The notes under the pieces were generated by a model. It saw only the letters and a program-made list of their open reading frames with translations. It had not been told where the DNA came from and did no database searches. This document shows, piece by piece, positions 43,219-51,121 of a stretch of 64,000 bases of DNA. How positions within the stretch are numbered: the stretch's first letter is position 1; each line of letters starts with the position of its first letter. The stretch comes from an uncultured Ruminococcus sp. (GTDB lineage Bacteria > Bacillota > Clostridia > Oscillospirales > Acutalibacteraceae). The translations under genes and the position numbers were made by a program. The DNA lies in the NCBI GenBank assembly GCA_900539465.1, contig UQCF01000001.1, positions 186,001-250,000 of the forward strand, given 5' to 3'.

Positions 43219-43788
43219 ATGAACGTATATGATTTTGACGACACAATATATGACGGAGAGAGCTCTTTTGATTTGTTCTTTTATTATGTTAAAAAGAAGC
43301 CGTCGCTGTTAAAAATGCTGCCGAGGGTTATCAGCGCGTTTATAAAATACAAGAAGGGCAAAATCTCAATAGACGAGATGATAAAAAAATATGTGCCGAT
43401 GATTGAGCAAAACTCAAAAGGTCTTGTAGATTACCAAAATGATCCAACTGAATTTTGGAACGCTCATATGCACAAAATAAAGCACTTTTATAAAGAAATT
43501 CAAAAAGACGACGACCTCGTGATAACCGCCTCGCCCGATTATCACATAGAAGAAATTTGCAAGCGGCTTGGAATAAAAAGCTTTATTGCCTCTGAAGTGA
43601 ACCAAAGCAACGGCAAAATCGAGACGGTTTGTTTAAGGCATAACAAAGTAAAGGCATTTTTTGAGCGTTATCCCGACCGAAAAATCGAAAATTTCTACAC
43701 CGATTCGCCAAAAAACGATAAGCCGCTCATTGACATAGCCGAACACGCCTTTGTTGTGAAGAAAAATAAAATCACAAAAATAAAATAG
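43219..43788 (+). CDS. HAD-IB family phosphatase
   Basis: The product has 189 residues. Motif I is DFDDTIYDGE at 5-14 (nucleophile Asp5, Asp7), motif II is TASPDYH near 93, and motif III/IV is FYTDSPKNDKPL near 163. It has an alpha-helical cap of the subclass IB kind (phosphoserine-phosphatase-like). Substrate unknown; phosphorylated small molecules are likely. RBS AAAGGAG. Its transcript probably ends at the hairpin 43811-43838. Confidence 0.87.
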   Translation: MNVYDFDDTIYDGESSFDLFFYYVKKKPSLLKMLPRVISAFIKYKKGKISIDEMIKKYVPMIEQNSKGLVDYQNDPTEFWNAHMHKIKHFYKEIQKDDDLVITASPDYHIEEICKRLGIKSFIASEVNQSNGKIETVCLRHNKVKAFFERYPDRKIENFYTDSPKNDKPLIDIAEHAFVVKKNKITKIK

Positions 43789-43793
43789 CTTAA

Positions 43794-43827
43794 TACGACA
43801 AAAAATACCGCCTCTGCATTATATAAT
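43794..43827 (+). promoter_or_regulatory. Possible Spo0A box and promoter of spoIIGA-sigE
   Basis: TACGACAAA at 43794-43802 is the reverse of a 0A-box-like TTTGTCGTA (one mismatch to TTTGTCGAA). It lies about 20 bases before a perfect TATAAT at 43822-43827, and no -35 box is recognisable. Spo0A-driven spoIIG promoters have this layout. The region is AT-rich, so chance matches are possible. Confidence 0.4.
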
Positions 43828-43838
43828 CAATGCAGAGG
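43811..43838 (+). terminator. Hairpin overlapping the spoIIGA ribosome site; terminator for the upstream genes
   Basis: Perfect 10-base arms (CCTCTGCATT / AATGCAGAGG) with an 8-base loop, then TGATTTTTAT. The 3' arm contains AGAGG, the ribosome site of spoIIGA at 43847, so any transcript reading in from upstream would end here or hide that site. Confidence 0.7.
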
Positions 43839-43846
43839 TGATTTTT

Positions 43847-44824
43847 ATGCCTGTTTATGTTGATGTGCTGTTGGTCGTTAACGGATTTATAAATTACCTT
43901 ATGCTCTTGTGCGTAATGAAATTTTTGCATTTAAAAACCGGACGTTTAAGAATACTGCTCGGCGCGGCTGCCGGCAGTATTTTTTCTCTTAAAATATTTT
44001 TGCCGCAAACGAGCATTTTGTCTGATTTAATCATAAGAATTGCCGCATGTATTTTAATAACCGTCATTTCTTTTAAAACAAAAAACGTCAAATTCTTTTT
44101 GCGCGCCGTTTTATCTTTTTTGGCGGTTAATTTTGCATTCGGCGGTCTTATAAGCGCGATAATTTATTTTATCAAACCCGGAGTTTTGCTTTATGACAAC
44201 GGCACGGTGTATTTTAATATAAATTTTGTTCTTTTGGCGGTACTTTCGGTCATAAGCTTTGCGGTTATCAGCACAATACAAAAAATCACCGAAAGACGCT
44301 CGCCGGAGCAAAGTATATATGAAATTAAAATAAATAAAGACGGCAAAACATGCACCGGCAGAGCCTTGGCAGATACCGGCAGCAATTTAAGGGATCCGTT
44401 TTCGGGTGCGCCCGTAATAGTGGCGCAATACGCCGGTGTAAAAACGGCTGCACCCGTCGGAATTTGCAAATACTGCGAAAATCCCACATACGACAACATA
44501 GCGGAGGATATAAGGCTTATTCCCGTCTCAACAGTCAGTTCAAGCGGATTTTTACCTGCTTTTAAAGCCGACAGCGTTTGTATCACGGGAATAAAATGCA
44601 AAAAAGAAGCAAGAGATATTTACATAGCGGTTTCACGGCAGCCCATTTGCTCGGGAGAATTCGAGTTCATTTTAAATACAGAAATATTGGAGGACAACAA
44701 TGATGATAAGCCTAAAACAGCTCGCCGAAAATCTTCTTCTGAAAATACGGAGGCTCTTTGTAAAAAAAGAGAACGGAATTTATTACATAAACGGACCCGA
44801 AACGCTTCCGCCGCCGCTCTCTAA
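43847..44824 (+). CDS. spoIIGA: Sporulation sigma-E processing aspartic peptidase SpoIIGA
   Basis: The product has 325 residues from the ATG at 43847 (AGAGGTGA 5 bases upstream). Five membrane helices fill about 1-140. The peptidase domain carries the single catalytic Asp in RALADTGSNLRDP near 178, as in SpoIIGA, which works as a dimer like retroviral proteases. It cleaves the pro-sequence from sigma-E in the mother cell. Unlike the usual layout, the frame runs on about 40 codons into sigE (44700-44824) as a basic tail. Either this is a true overlap or the original stop was lost. Confidence 0.9.
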   Translation: MPVYVDVLLVVNGFINYLMLLCVMKFLHLKTGRLRILLGAAAGSIFSLKIFLPQTSILSDLIIRIAACILITVISFKTKNVKFFLRAVLSFLAVNFAFGGLISAIIYFIKPGVLLYDNGTVYFNINFVLLAVLSVISFAVISTIQKITERRSPEQSIYEIKINKDGKTCTGRALADTGSNLRDPFSGAPVIVAQYAGVKTAAPVGICKYCENPTYDNIAEDIRLIPVSTVSSSGFLPAFKADSVCITGIKCKKEARDIYIAVSRQPICSGEFEFILNTEILEDNNDDKPKTARRKSSSENTEALCKKRERNLLHKRTRNASAAAL

Positions 44825-45422
44825 AGAAGAAGAAAACATTATTTTTAAAAAAATCGAAGACGGCGATGACAAAGTGAGAGATGAGCTTATTGTGCACAAT
44901 CTTCGCCTTGTTGTATATATTGCGAGAAAGTTTGAAAACACCGGAGCGGGTATAGAAGACCTTATATCAATAGGAACAATAGGTCTTATAAAAGCGGTCA
45001 AAACTTTTTGCCCGTCAAGAAACATTAAGCTTGCCACATACGCTTCGCGCTGCATAGAAAACGAAATTCTTATGTATCTGAGAAAAACAAGCTCGCTTAA
45101 AAACGAAGTATCAATAGACGAACCGCTGAATGTTGATTGGGACGGAAATGAGCTGCTGCTATCCGACGTTTTGGGCAGCGACCCCGATATTGTGAATAAA
45201 GACATTGAGCTTGAAGATGAAAAAGCACTCGTGCTGAAAACCATAGACTCATTGGACGAAAGGGAAAGAACCATTATGTATATGCGCTTCGGAATAGGCG
45301 GCGGAAAGGAATACACTCAAAAGCAGGTAGCCGATATTCTCGGAATATCGCAAAGCTATATTTCAAGACTTGAAAAAAGAATAATAGTAAGGCTCAAAAA
45401 AACTATTGAAAGAGCGTCATAA
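44700..45422 (+). CDS. sigE: RNA polymerase sporulation sigma-E factor precursor
   Basis: The product has 240 residues and is very close to Bacillus pro-sigma-E along its whole length: a pro-sequence of about 30 residues, then YYINGPETLPPPLS, LRLVVYIARKFENTG, ATYASRCIENEILMYLR, DWDGNELLLSDVLG and the region 4 helix GISQSYISRLEKRI. It directs early mother-cell transcription after removal of the pro-sequence by SpoIIGA. RBS GGAGG lies 6 bases before the ATG at 44700 (a second ATG follows at once). sigG, which often comes next, is absent here. Confidence 0.97.
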   Translation: MMISLKQLAENLLLKIRRLFVKKENGIYYINGPETLPPPLSKEEENIIFKKIEDGDDKVRDELIVHNLRLVVYIARKFENTGAGIEDLISIGTIGLIKAVKTFCPSRNIKLATYASRCIENEILMYLRKTSSLKNEVSIDEPLNVDWDGNELLLSDVLGSDPDIVNKDIELEDEKALVLKTIDSLDERERTIMYMRFGIGGGKEYTQKQVADILGISQSYISRLEKRIIVRLKKTIERAS

Positions 45423-45433
45423 TTATCAAAAAA

Positions 45434-45465
45434 CAGTAGAAATTTTTTAAAACTTGTGTTATTAT
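45434..45465 (+). promoter_or_regulatory. Promoter of the membrane HTH gene, with shared CAGTAGA element
   Basis: CAGTAGA, 19 bases, TATTAT, with GTGT before the -10 box, as at 31293-31324. The ATG lies 32 bases after the -10 box. Confidence 0.5.
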
Positions 45466-45497
45466 ATTTAGGTATTAAAAACAAGGAGGTTGGTTTT

Positions 45498-45869
45498 ATG
45501 ACTAAAACCATAATTTCTGCCGTTGTTTCTGTAATCTGCACTGCGGCAATATGTATCACAGCATTCCTTTGCGTAAACAATTATAAGAAAGAGACCGCTG
45601 CCGTTTCAAACGACTACATGACAGAGGCTCAGGCTGCGGAATATCTCGGAATTTCCGAAAACCATCTTACAATAATGCGCAAAAACCTCAAATACCTTGA
45701 AGGCTCTTATATCGTTTATTCTTATGTTGACGACAACGACAAGGACGTAAGCGTTTGCATGTATTCAAAAGACGAGCTTGACAAAGCCGTTGAAAAGCTT
45801 ATGTCAAAATCAAGCTCCAGCAGCATCAACTTCAAATATATTGAAGACGCCATTAAAGAATCCAAATAA
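45498..45869 (+). CDS. Small membrane-anchored excisionase-like HTH protein
   Basis: The product has 123 residues from the ATG at 45498, with AAGGAGG upstream. One membrane helix lies at 5-26. After a short linker, MTEAQAAEYLGISENHLTIMRKN is a clear HTH_17 (excisionase/MerR-like) helix-turn-helix, and the following strand and Tyr/Ser segment (YSKDELDKAV) completes that domain. A DNA-binding fold tied to the membrane is unusual; whether the domain faces the cytoplasm cannot be decided, since Lys residues flank the helix on both sides. It has its own promoter and a terminator (45890-45919), so it is not part of the sigE transcript. Confidence 0.78.
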   Translation: MTKTIISAVVSVICTAAICITAFLCVNNYKKETAAVSNDYMTEAQAAEYLGISENHLTIMRKNLKYLEGSYIVYSYVDDNDKDVSVCMYSKDELDKAVEKLMSKSSSSSINFKYIEDAIKESK

Positions 45870-45889
45870 CTTAATTTGACGACGGCTAT

Positions 45890-45919
45890 CAGCTGTCTCA
45901 CTTAACGGTGAGGCAGCTG
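45890..45919 (+). terminator. Intrinsic terminator
   Basis: Twelve-base arms CAGCTGTCTCAC / GTGAGGCAGCTG (one G-U pair), followed by TAATTTTAG. Confidence 0.75.
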
Positions 45920-45957
45920 TAATTTTAGATAATAACAGACGAAAATCGGAGTTTAAT

Positions 45958-46788
45958 ATGAACCGAATTATCTGCCCCAAGTGTAAAGAACCGCTTATAA
46001 AACAAAACAAAAGCTTCAAATGTGTTAACGGTCACTGCTTTGACATTGCAAAAGAGGGATATGCAAACCTTTTGCTTTCAAACAAAAGCGGTGAATTTAT
46101 CGGCGACAGCAAGAAAATGGCAAAATCGAGAAGAGATTTTTTGTCGAAGGGATATTACGGCGTTTTGGCAGAAGAAATTTTAAAAATTATTTCTTTTTAT
46201 GATATTCCTTCCCCTTTTATTTGCGACGTATGCTGCGGAGAGGGGTATTATTCCTCTTTTCTTGCAGAGAGAATACCGCAAAGCACCGTCTGCGGCTTTG
46301 ACATTTCAAAAGAGATGATAAAGCTTGCGGCAAAGAGAAAAAGCAAAGCGTCTTATTTTGTTGCCAACATGACGGCTCTGCCTTTGGAAAACGAATGTGC
46401 CGATTTTGTTTTGCACCTGTTTGCGCCGTTCAACGAAAGCGAAATTTCAAGAATAATGAAAAAATGCGGCATACTCATTTCGGTGTCTCCCGGAGAAAAT
46501 CACTTGCTCTCTTTAAAAAAGGTGCTTTATGACAAAGCGTATCTCAATGAAGAAAATACTCTGAAAACGGACAATCTCGTTTTGTGCGGTCAAAAGAAAA
46601 TTTCAAACAAAATAAAGCTTTTGTCTCAAGAAGATATTTTAGCACTTTTTAAAATGACCCCGTATTATTACCACTGCCCCAAAGACGGAGCTCAAAGACT
46701 GGAAAATCTTGAAACACTTGAGACCGAAACGGAATTTATAATAAATATTTTTAAAACAAAGGAACTTTATAATGGAAAAGATTTATAA
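45958..46788 (+). CDS. RlmA-type 23S rRNA (guanine-N1) methyltransferase
   Basis: The product has 276 residues. The N-terminal zinc finger uses Cys6, Cys9, Cys22 and His26/Cys27, followed by FDIAKEGYANLLL, which is diagnostic for the RlmA family. The SAM site is FICDVCCGEGYYSSF. RlmA enzymes methylate N1 of a guanine in helix 35 of 23S rRNA (G745 or G748) and can affect macrolide binding. RBS CGGAG precedes the ATG. The 3' end overlaps the GNAT gene by 17 bases. Confidence 0.88.
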   Translation: MNRIICPKCKEPLIKQNKSFKCVNGHCFDIAKEGYANLLLSNKSGEFIGDSKKMAKSRRDFLSKGYYGVLAEEILKIISFYDIPSPFICDVCCGEGYYSSFLAERIPQSTVCGFDISKEMIKLAAKRKSKASYFVANMTALPLENECADFVLHLFAPFNESEISRIMKKCGILISVSPGENHLLSLKKVLYDKAYLNEENTLKTDNLVLCGQKKISNKIKLLSQEDILALFKMTPYYYHCPKDGAQRLENLETLETETEFIINIFKTKELYNGKDL

Positions 46789-47938
46789 GGGCAAAGGAAA
46801 CTCAAAAGATTATGAACACAGCCTTGAATTTTTAAACGAGGTATTTTTCAGCGATGACGACTCCGAGGATAAAAGAGACTTCGTAACACTTTTGCCGAAG
46901 CTTTATAAAGAGGGCTGCTATCACTGCGAAAATAACCTTATAGTAAGCGTTGACGGCAAATGGAAAGGCGCCGTCGGTCTTTACTGCAACGATATGAATG
47001 TAAACGGACATGAGATAAAATGTGCCGGTATAGGCAATGTTGCGGTTGCTCTTGACGCTCGCGGCAAAGGGTATATGAAAGAGTGTATGCAAATGACAAT
47101 GTGCGACGCGGTTAAGTCCGGTGCGGATTTTGCAATTCTCGGCGGACAGAGACAGCGTTATGCCTATTTCTCTTTTGAGCCTGCGGGTGTTTCTTATAAA
47201 TTCAGCTTTAACGACCGAAACCTTGAGCACGTCTTCGGTCTTGATTATAACAGCGGACTTGAAACAGTAAAGGTCACAGAGAACGCAGACGACGCTCTTG
47301 ATTTTATAGAAGAAGCATATAACAAAAACAGTTTAAAATTCATCAGAGACCGCGCAAAGCTCTTTGACATTCTCTCTTCATGGCGGCAGACGGCTTACGC
47401 TTTTAAGCGCGGCGAAAAATTTGTAGGATACTGCGTATTTAACCACGAAAACGATTATGTTGCCGAGGTTAAAGCTGCGGATAAAACCGAATTTAAAAAT
47501 ATGCTGCCCGATATTCTCAAGGTTTCGGGTCAGGAGAGAATAACATTTAATATCCCCGCTTTTGAAACGGATTATGTTGAATGTCTTTCGGATATATGCG
47601 AGGGCTTTCACCTTGAACACTGTGCGATGATGAGTGTTCTGAACTGGAAAAAATTTATTTCGGCGGCGTTTGATTTGCAGGCAGCATATAAGCGTCTTTG
47701 CGACGGGAAAGCGTCGTTTATCGTTCACGGATATAAAAAAGACGAAGCTTTCACCGTAACGGTCAAAGACAATAAAGTTTCGGTTACAGACGGCGCCGAA
47801 GACGCTATTGAACTCACCCACAGGGAGGCAATGCACCTTTTTCTCGGTCTTTATTCGCCAAAAAGAGCAAAACTTGACGCAAACACAGCGCAGTGGTTTC
47901 CGCTTGAATTTTCGGTGCTTGATACAGACAAGGTTTGA
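46772..47938 (+). CDS. GNAT-family N-acetyltransferase (Eis-like two-domain protein)
   Basis: The product has 388 residues. The N-terminal GNAT domain has GIGNVAVALDARGKGYM, the acetyl-CoA loop, near 87-103. A second GNAT-like half and a C-terminal sterol-carrier-like domain (LTHREAMHLFLGLYSPKRA) give the build of Eis-type acetyltransferases. The substrate is unknown; amines or aminoglycosides are known for relatives. It is translated with the methyltransferase upstream (17-base overlap). Confidence 0.8.
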   Translation: MEKIYKGKGNSKDYEHSLEFLNEVFFSDDDSEDKRDFVTLLPKLYKEGCYHCENNLIVSVDGKWKGAVGLYCNDMNVNGHEIKCAGIGNVAVALDARGKGYMKECMQMTMCDAVKSGADFAILGGQRQRYAYFSFEPAGVSYKFSFNDRNLEHVFGLDYNSGLETVKVTENADDALDFIEEAYNKNSLKFIRDRAKLFDILSSWRQTAYAFKRGEKFVGYCVFNHENDYVAEVKAADKTEFKNMLPDILKVSGQERITFNIPAFETDYVECLSDICEGFHLEHCAMMSVLNWKKFISAAFDLQAAYKRLCDGKASFIVHGYKKDEAFTVTVKDNKVSVTDGAEDAIELTHREAMHLFLGLYSPKRAKLDANTAQWFPLEFSVLDTDKV

Positions 47939-47949
47939 TTTAAATTCGG

Positions 47950-47978
47950 TTGACACACGGCCTTGTTTGATGTACAAT
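47950..47978 (+). promoter_or_regulatory. Promoter of the sugar kinase-GH4 operon
   Basis: TTGACA, 17 bases, TACAAT; a near-consensus sigma-A promoter about 46 bases before the kinase ATG. Confidence 0.8.
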
Positions 47979-48023
47979 TATAAAGGTTAGATAGGCAAAA
48001 CAGTATGAAAGGAACACTTATCT

Positions 48024-48962
48024 ATGAAATATTATATAGGCGTTGACGGAGGCGGAACAAAAACAGCCTACGCGCTCTTTGACGAGAATAAAAATCTTGT
48101 TGAAACGGTAAAGGGACCGGGCAGCAACCACGAGAATTATGAGGGCGGCTTTGACCAGGCGGCAAAAATAATCTGGGCAGGCATCAACTCTCTTCTTATG
48201 GAAAGCGGCAAAACCCTTGACGATATTTCATTCACGCTCATGGGTCTTGCGGGAATAGACCATCAGTTTCAGCATGACGAAATGGTTAAACGCTTGAGCG
48301 GCTTCGGCCTTAAAAATTTTGAGATATATAATGACGGATTTATTGTTGTAAAAGCAGGCTCAACAGGCAAAGCGGCAATCGGCTACAACGCCGGCACGGG
48401 CACATGCTGCAACGCTATTGACGATGACGGCAAAATGCTTCAGCTTGCAGGTCTCGGTGAATTTTCGGGTGACGAGGGCAACGGACACTGGATAGCCATG
48501 ATGACATACAAGGCTATTTATGACGAGGTTTATCTCGGGCTTCAAAAAACATCAATGACAAAAATGTTTTATGACGAATATTCAATCAAAACAAGAGAAG
48601 AGTTTCTCTCAAAGGTTTCTGAATTTGAGAGCGAAAATCCCGACCCGTTTATAATGCGTCTGATAGACTTCTTTTTTGACGCGGCAAACAGCGGCGACGA
48701 AAAAGCTCTTTCAATAGTAAACGAAATGGCAGAACGCGGCTCCGACTATATTGCGGCGCACGCAAAGCAGCTCAACTTCACTTCCGATGAGATAGAGGTT
48801 GTTTTATCGGGCTCTATTCACACTAAACTCCCGTCGGATGTGTATATAAATCAGCTTAAAGAAAAATCCATGTTAAAAAGCGGCAGGAAGATGAAGTTTA
48901 TAAAACTTTCGGTTCCCCCTGTCACAGGCTGCATTAACTGGATTTTCCAACAATATGTATAA
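48024..48962 (+). CDS. BadF/BadG/BcrA/BcrD-type sugar kinase (N-acetylglucosamine kinase-like)
   Basis: The product has 312 residues. YIGVDGGGTKTAYALFD is the phosphate-1 motif of the ASKHA fold; GYNAGTGTC and GEFSGDEGNGHWI are the phosphate-2 and sugar-site blocks seen in N-acetylglucosamine kinases. It phosphorylates a hexose or amino sugar with ATP in the cytoplasm. The adjacent GH4 gene needs a 6-phosphorylated glycoside, and no PTS genes are present, so the kinase may supply that substrate. RBS AAGGA precedes the ATG by 10 bases. Confidence 0.85.
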   Translation: MKYYIGVDGGGTKTAYALFDENKNLVETVKGPGSNHENYEGGFDQAAKIIWAGINSLLMESGKTLDDISFTLMGLAGIDHQFQHDEMVKRLSGFGLKNFEIYNDGFIVVKAGSTGKAAIGYNAGTGTCCNAIDDDGKMLQLAGLGEFSGDEGNGHWIAMMTYKAIYDEVYLGLQKTSMTKMFYDEYSIKTREEFLSKVSEFESENPDPFIMRLIDFFFDAANSGDEKALSIVNEMAERGSDYIAAHAKQLNFTSDEIEVVLSGSIHTKLPSDVYINQLKEKSMLKSGRKMKFIKLSVPPVTGCINWIFQQYV

Positions 48963-48980
48963 ATTAAAGGAGAGACAGCA

Positions 48981-50261
48981 ATGAAAGAAATTACACTTGC
49001 AGTTATCGGCTCGGGCAGCACATATTGCCCCGAACTCATCGACGGTTTTATTAAGGCGAGAGATTCGCTTAAGCTTAAGAAGGTTTCGTTTATGGATATA
49101 AACGAGAGAAAAAGAACTATCGTAGGCAGCCTTTGCGTTCGTATGCTCAAAAAAGCAGGCATCGAGTGCGAAATTGTTATGACAGACGACCTTGATTTGG
49201 CTCTTCAGGGTGCAGACTTTGTTGTAACACAAATTCGTGTAGGTATGCTTCATGCGCGTTACCTTGATGAGAGCATACCCAAGAAATATGACCTTATCGG
49301 TCAGGAGACAACCGGTATCGGCGGCTGCTTCAAAGCTCTTCGCACAATCCCCGTTATCAAACACATTTGCGACCGCATTGAGGCTATTTGCCCTGACGCA
49401 TGGCTTATCAACTTCACAAACCCCTCGGGCATAATCACAGAGTTTGTTCTCAACCATACAAATGTTAAGAACATCGGTCTTTGCAATGTTCCGATAGATA
49501 TGCTTGACGATATTAAAGAGATCACCGGTCTTGACAGTGAAATTACATACCTCGGCCTTAACCACCTCAGCTGGGTTACATCTGTTAAAAAAGACGGCAA
49601 AGAGCTTCTTCCCGGTCTTATTAACGACGGATTCTCACCCAAGGTTATGGCAAACATTAAGGACGACGGCTTTGACATTGAGTGCCTTAAATCAATACAG
49701 GCTCTCCCCTCTTCATATCTTCAGTATTATTACTGCCGTGAAGCAAAGCTTGAGCATCAGCGTCAGGATGAGAAGACAAGGGCTCAGGTCTGCATGGATA
49801 TAGAAGAGCACCTTCTCGAGATGTATCAGGACGAAAACCTTGTTACAAAGCCCGCTCTTCTTGACAAGCGCGGCGGTCACAAGTATTCTCTTGCAGCGGT
49901 ATCGCTTATTGACTCAATCGCAAACGACAAGCAGGATGTTCACGTTGTCAACATTAAGAACAACGGCACTCTTGACTTTATGGAAGACGACGATGTTGTT
50001 GAAATCGCAGCCGTAATCGGCAAAGACGGCGCAACACCCGTTAAGATTGACAAGGTTACAAACAAGCACATTATCTCACTTATGCGTGTTGTTAAGGCAT
50101 ATGAGAAATACACTGTTGAGGGTGCTGTTACAGGCTCCGAGCAGGCAGTTATCAACGGTCTTCTTATTCACCCGCTGGTTGGCGACTGGGAGAAGACAAC
50201 AAAGTGCTTTGAGGAGTTAAAGCAGGCTCACAAAGAGTTTTTGCCCGAATTTAAATTTTAA
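48981..50261 (+). CDS. Glycoside hydrolase family 4 (6-phospho-beta-glucosidase type)
   Basis: The product has 426 residues. The NAD-binding start is LAVIGSGSTYCPELIDG. GIGGCFKALRTIPV, INFTNPSG, GLCNVPIDM and the GLNHLSWV block are typical of GH4, and the metal-binding Cys of the CN(V/I)P motif is present. GH4 enzymes cleave by an NAD+- and Mn2+-dependent elimination mechanism and act on 6-phospho-alpha- or beta-glucosides. The CNVP motif is that of the 6-phospho-beta-glucosidase branch. A strong terminator follows at 50275-50311. Confidence 0.92.
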   Translation: MKEITLAVIGSGSTYCPELIDGFIKARDSLKLKKVSFMDINERKRTIVGSLCVRMLKKAGIECEIVMTDDLDLALQGADFVVTQIRVGMLHARYLDESIPKKYDLIGQETTGIGGCFKALRTIPVIKHICDRIEAICPDAWLINFTNPSGIITEFVLNHTNVKNIGLCNVPIDMLDDIKEITGLDSEITYLGLNHLSWVTSVKKDGKELLPGLINDGFSPKVMANIKDDGFDIECLKSIQALPSSYLQYYYCREAKLEHQRQDEKTRAQVCMDIEEHLLEMYQDENLVTKPALLDKRGGHKYSLAAVSLIDSIANDKQDVHVVNIKNNGTLDFMEDDDVVEIAAVIGKDGATPVKIDKVTNKHIISLMRVVKAYEKYTVEGAVTGSEQAVINGLLIHPLVGDWEKTTKCFEELKQAHKEFLPEFKF

Positions 50262-50274
50262 TCAGTGAAAGTCT

Positions 50275-50311
50275 GAGCCGCCTTGACAAGAACATCAAGG
50301 CGGCTCTTTTT
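50275..50311 (+). terminator. Intrinsic terminator of the kinase-GH4 operon
   Basis: Twelve perfect base pairs (GAGCCGCCTTGA / TCAAGGCGGCTC) followed by TTTTT. It excludes a start of the next gene at 50283. Confidence 0.92.
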
Positions 50312-50321
50312 AGGTGAAAAG

Positions 50322-51032
50322 ATGGAACTTACCAAAGAAAATTGGTCACTGCAAGACCAAAAGGAATATACGGAATATCTTAAATCACTGGCGGAGGACA
50401 AATACCAAAGTTTTCATTCCTCGCTTGTTCCCGGAGTTAAGGTTATCGGCATAAGGGCTCCTGTTTTAAAAGAAATAGCAAAAAAAATCGCTAAGGGTAA
50501 TTACAGAGAATTTTTATCTCTGCCGTGCGGCGATACAAACGAGGAACGTTCAATTTATGGTTTGGTAATAGGCTATGCAGTAAAAGATTATGATGAATTT
50601 ACGGCACTCTTAAAAGATTTTGTGCCGCTGATAAATTCGTGGGCGGTATGCGACTGCTGCACTGCGGCTTTTAAAATAATAAAAAAGCACCTTGCCGAGT
50701 TCAAGCCGATTCTTGAGGAATATTTGAAATCGGACGAAGAATATGTTTTGAGATTTGCCGCCGTTATTTTGCTGGACTATTATATTGACGAAGAATATAT
50801 TGATTTCGCCTTATCAAAGCTTAAAGAAATTAAAAGCGACAAATATTATGTGAACATGGCGGTTGCATGGGCAATTTCGGTTTGCTATGTTAAATTCAGA
50901 GACAAGACGCTAAAGCTTTTAAAGACTAAGGAACTTGATATCTTTGTTCAAAACAAGGCTATTCAAAAGATAAGAGAATCCTTTAGAGTAAGCGATGAAG
51001 ACAAAGAAATGCTGAAAAAATATAAAAAATGA
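50322..51032 (+). CDS. AlkD-like DNA alkylation repair protein
   Basis: The product has 236 residues. The ATG at 50322 follows AGGTGA; an earlier in-frame ATG lies inside the terminator. It consists of HEAT-like helix pairs (VKVIGIRAPVLKEIAKKI; DFVPLINSWAVCDCC; VLRFAAVILLDYYI), the signature of the AlkD family. AlkD removes cationic alkylated bases without flipping them. NSWAVCDC occupies the position of the catalytic Trp/Asp region. It begins just after a terminator and the promoter is not obvious. Confidence 0.87.
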   Translation: MELTKENWSLQDQKEYTEYLKSLAEDKYQSFHSSLVPGVKVIGIRAPVLKEIAKKIAKGNYREFLSLPCGDTNEERSIYGLVIGYAVKDYDEFTALLKDFVPLINSWAVCDCCTAAFKIIKKHLAEFKPILEEYLKSDEEYVLRFAAVILLDYYIDEEYIDFALSKLKEIKSDKYYVNMAVAWAISVCYVKFRDKTLKLLKTKELDIFVQNKAIQKIRESFRVSDEDKEMLKKYKK

Positions 51033-51044
51033 CCTATATAAGTA

Positions 51045-51091
51045 AAAGCTATAATCCACATTCGGCTCTGCCGTTTATGAATTATAGCTTT
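51045..51091. terminator. Bidirectional terminator between alkD-like gene and ftsZ
   Basis: Eleven perfect base pairs (AAAGCTATAAT / ATTATAGCTTT) with an inner CGGC/GCCG stem; T runs lie on both sides. Confidence 0.8.
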
Positions 51092-51121
51092 ATTTTTGTT
51101 ATTTAATTTGTGCCGAAGTTA

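Noticed and set aside
48873..49565. 230-codon open frame on the minus strand
   Set aside because: It is a shadow of the kinase and GH4 genes, whose motifs are unambiguous.
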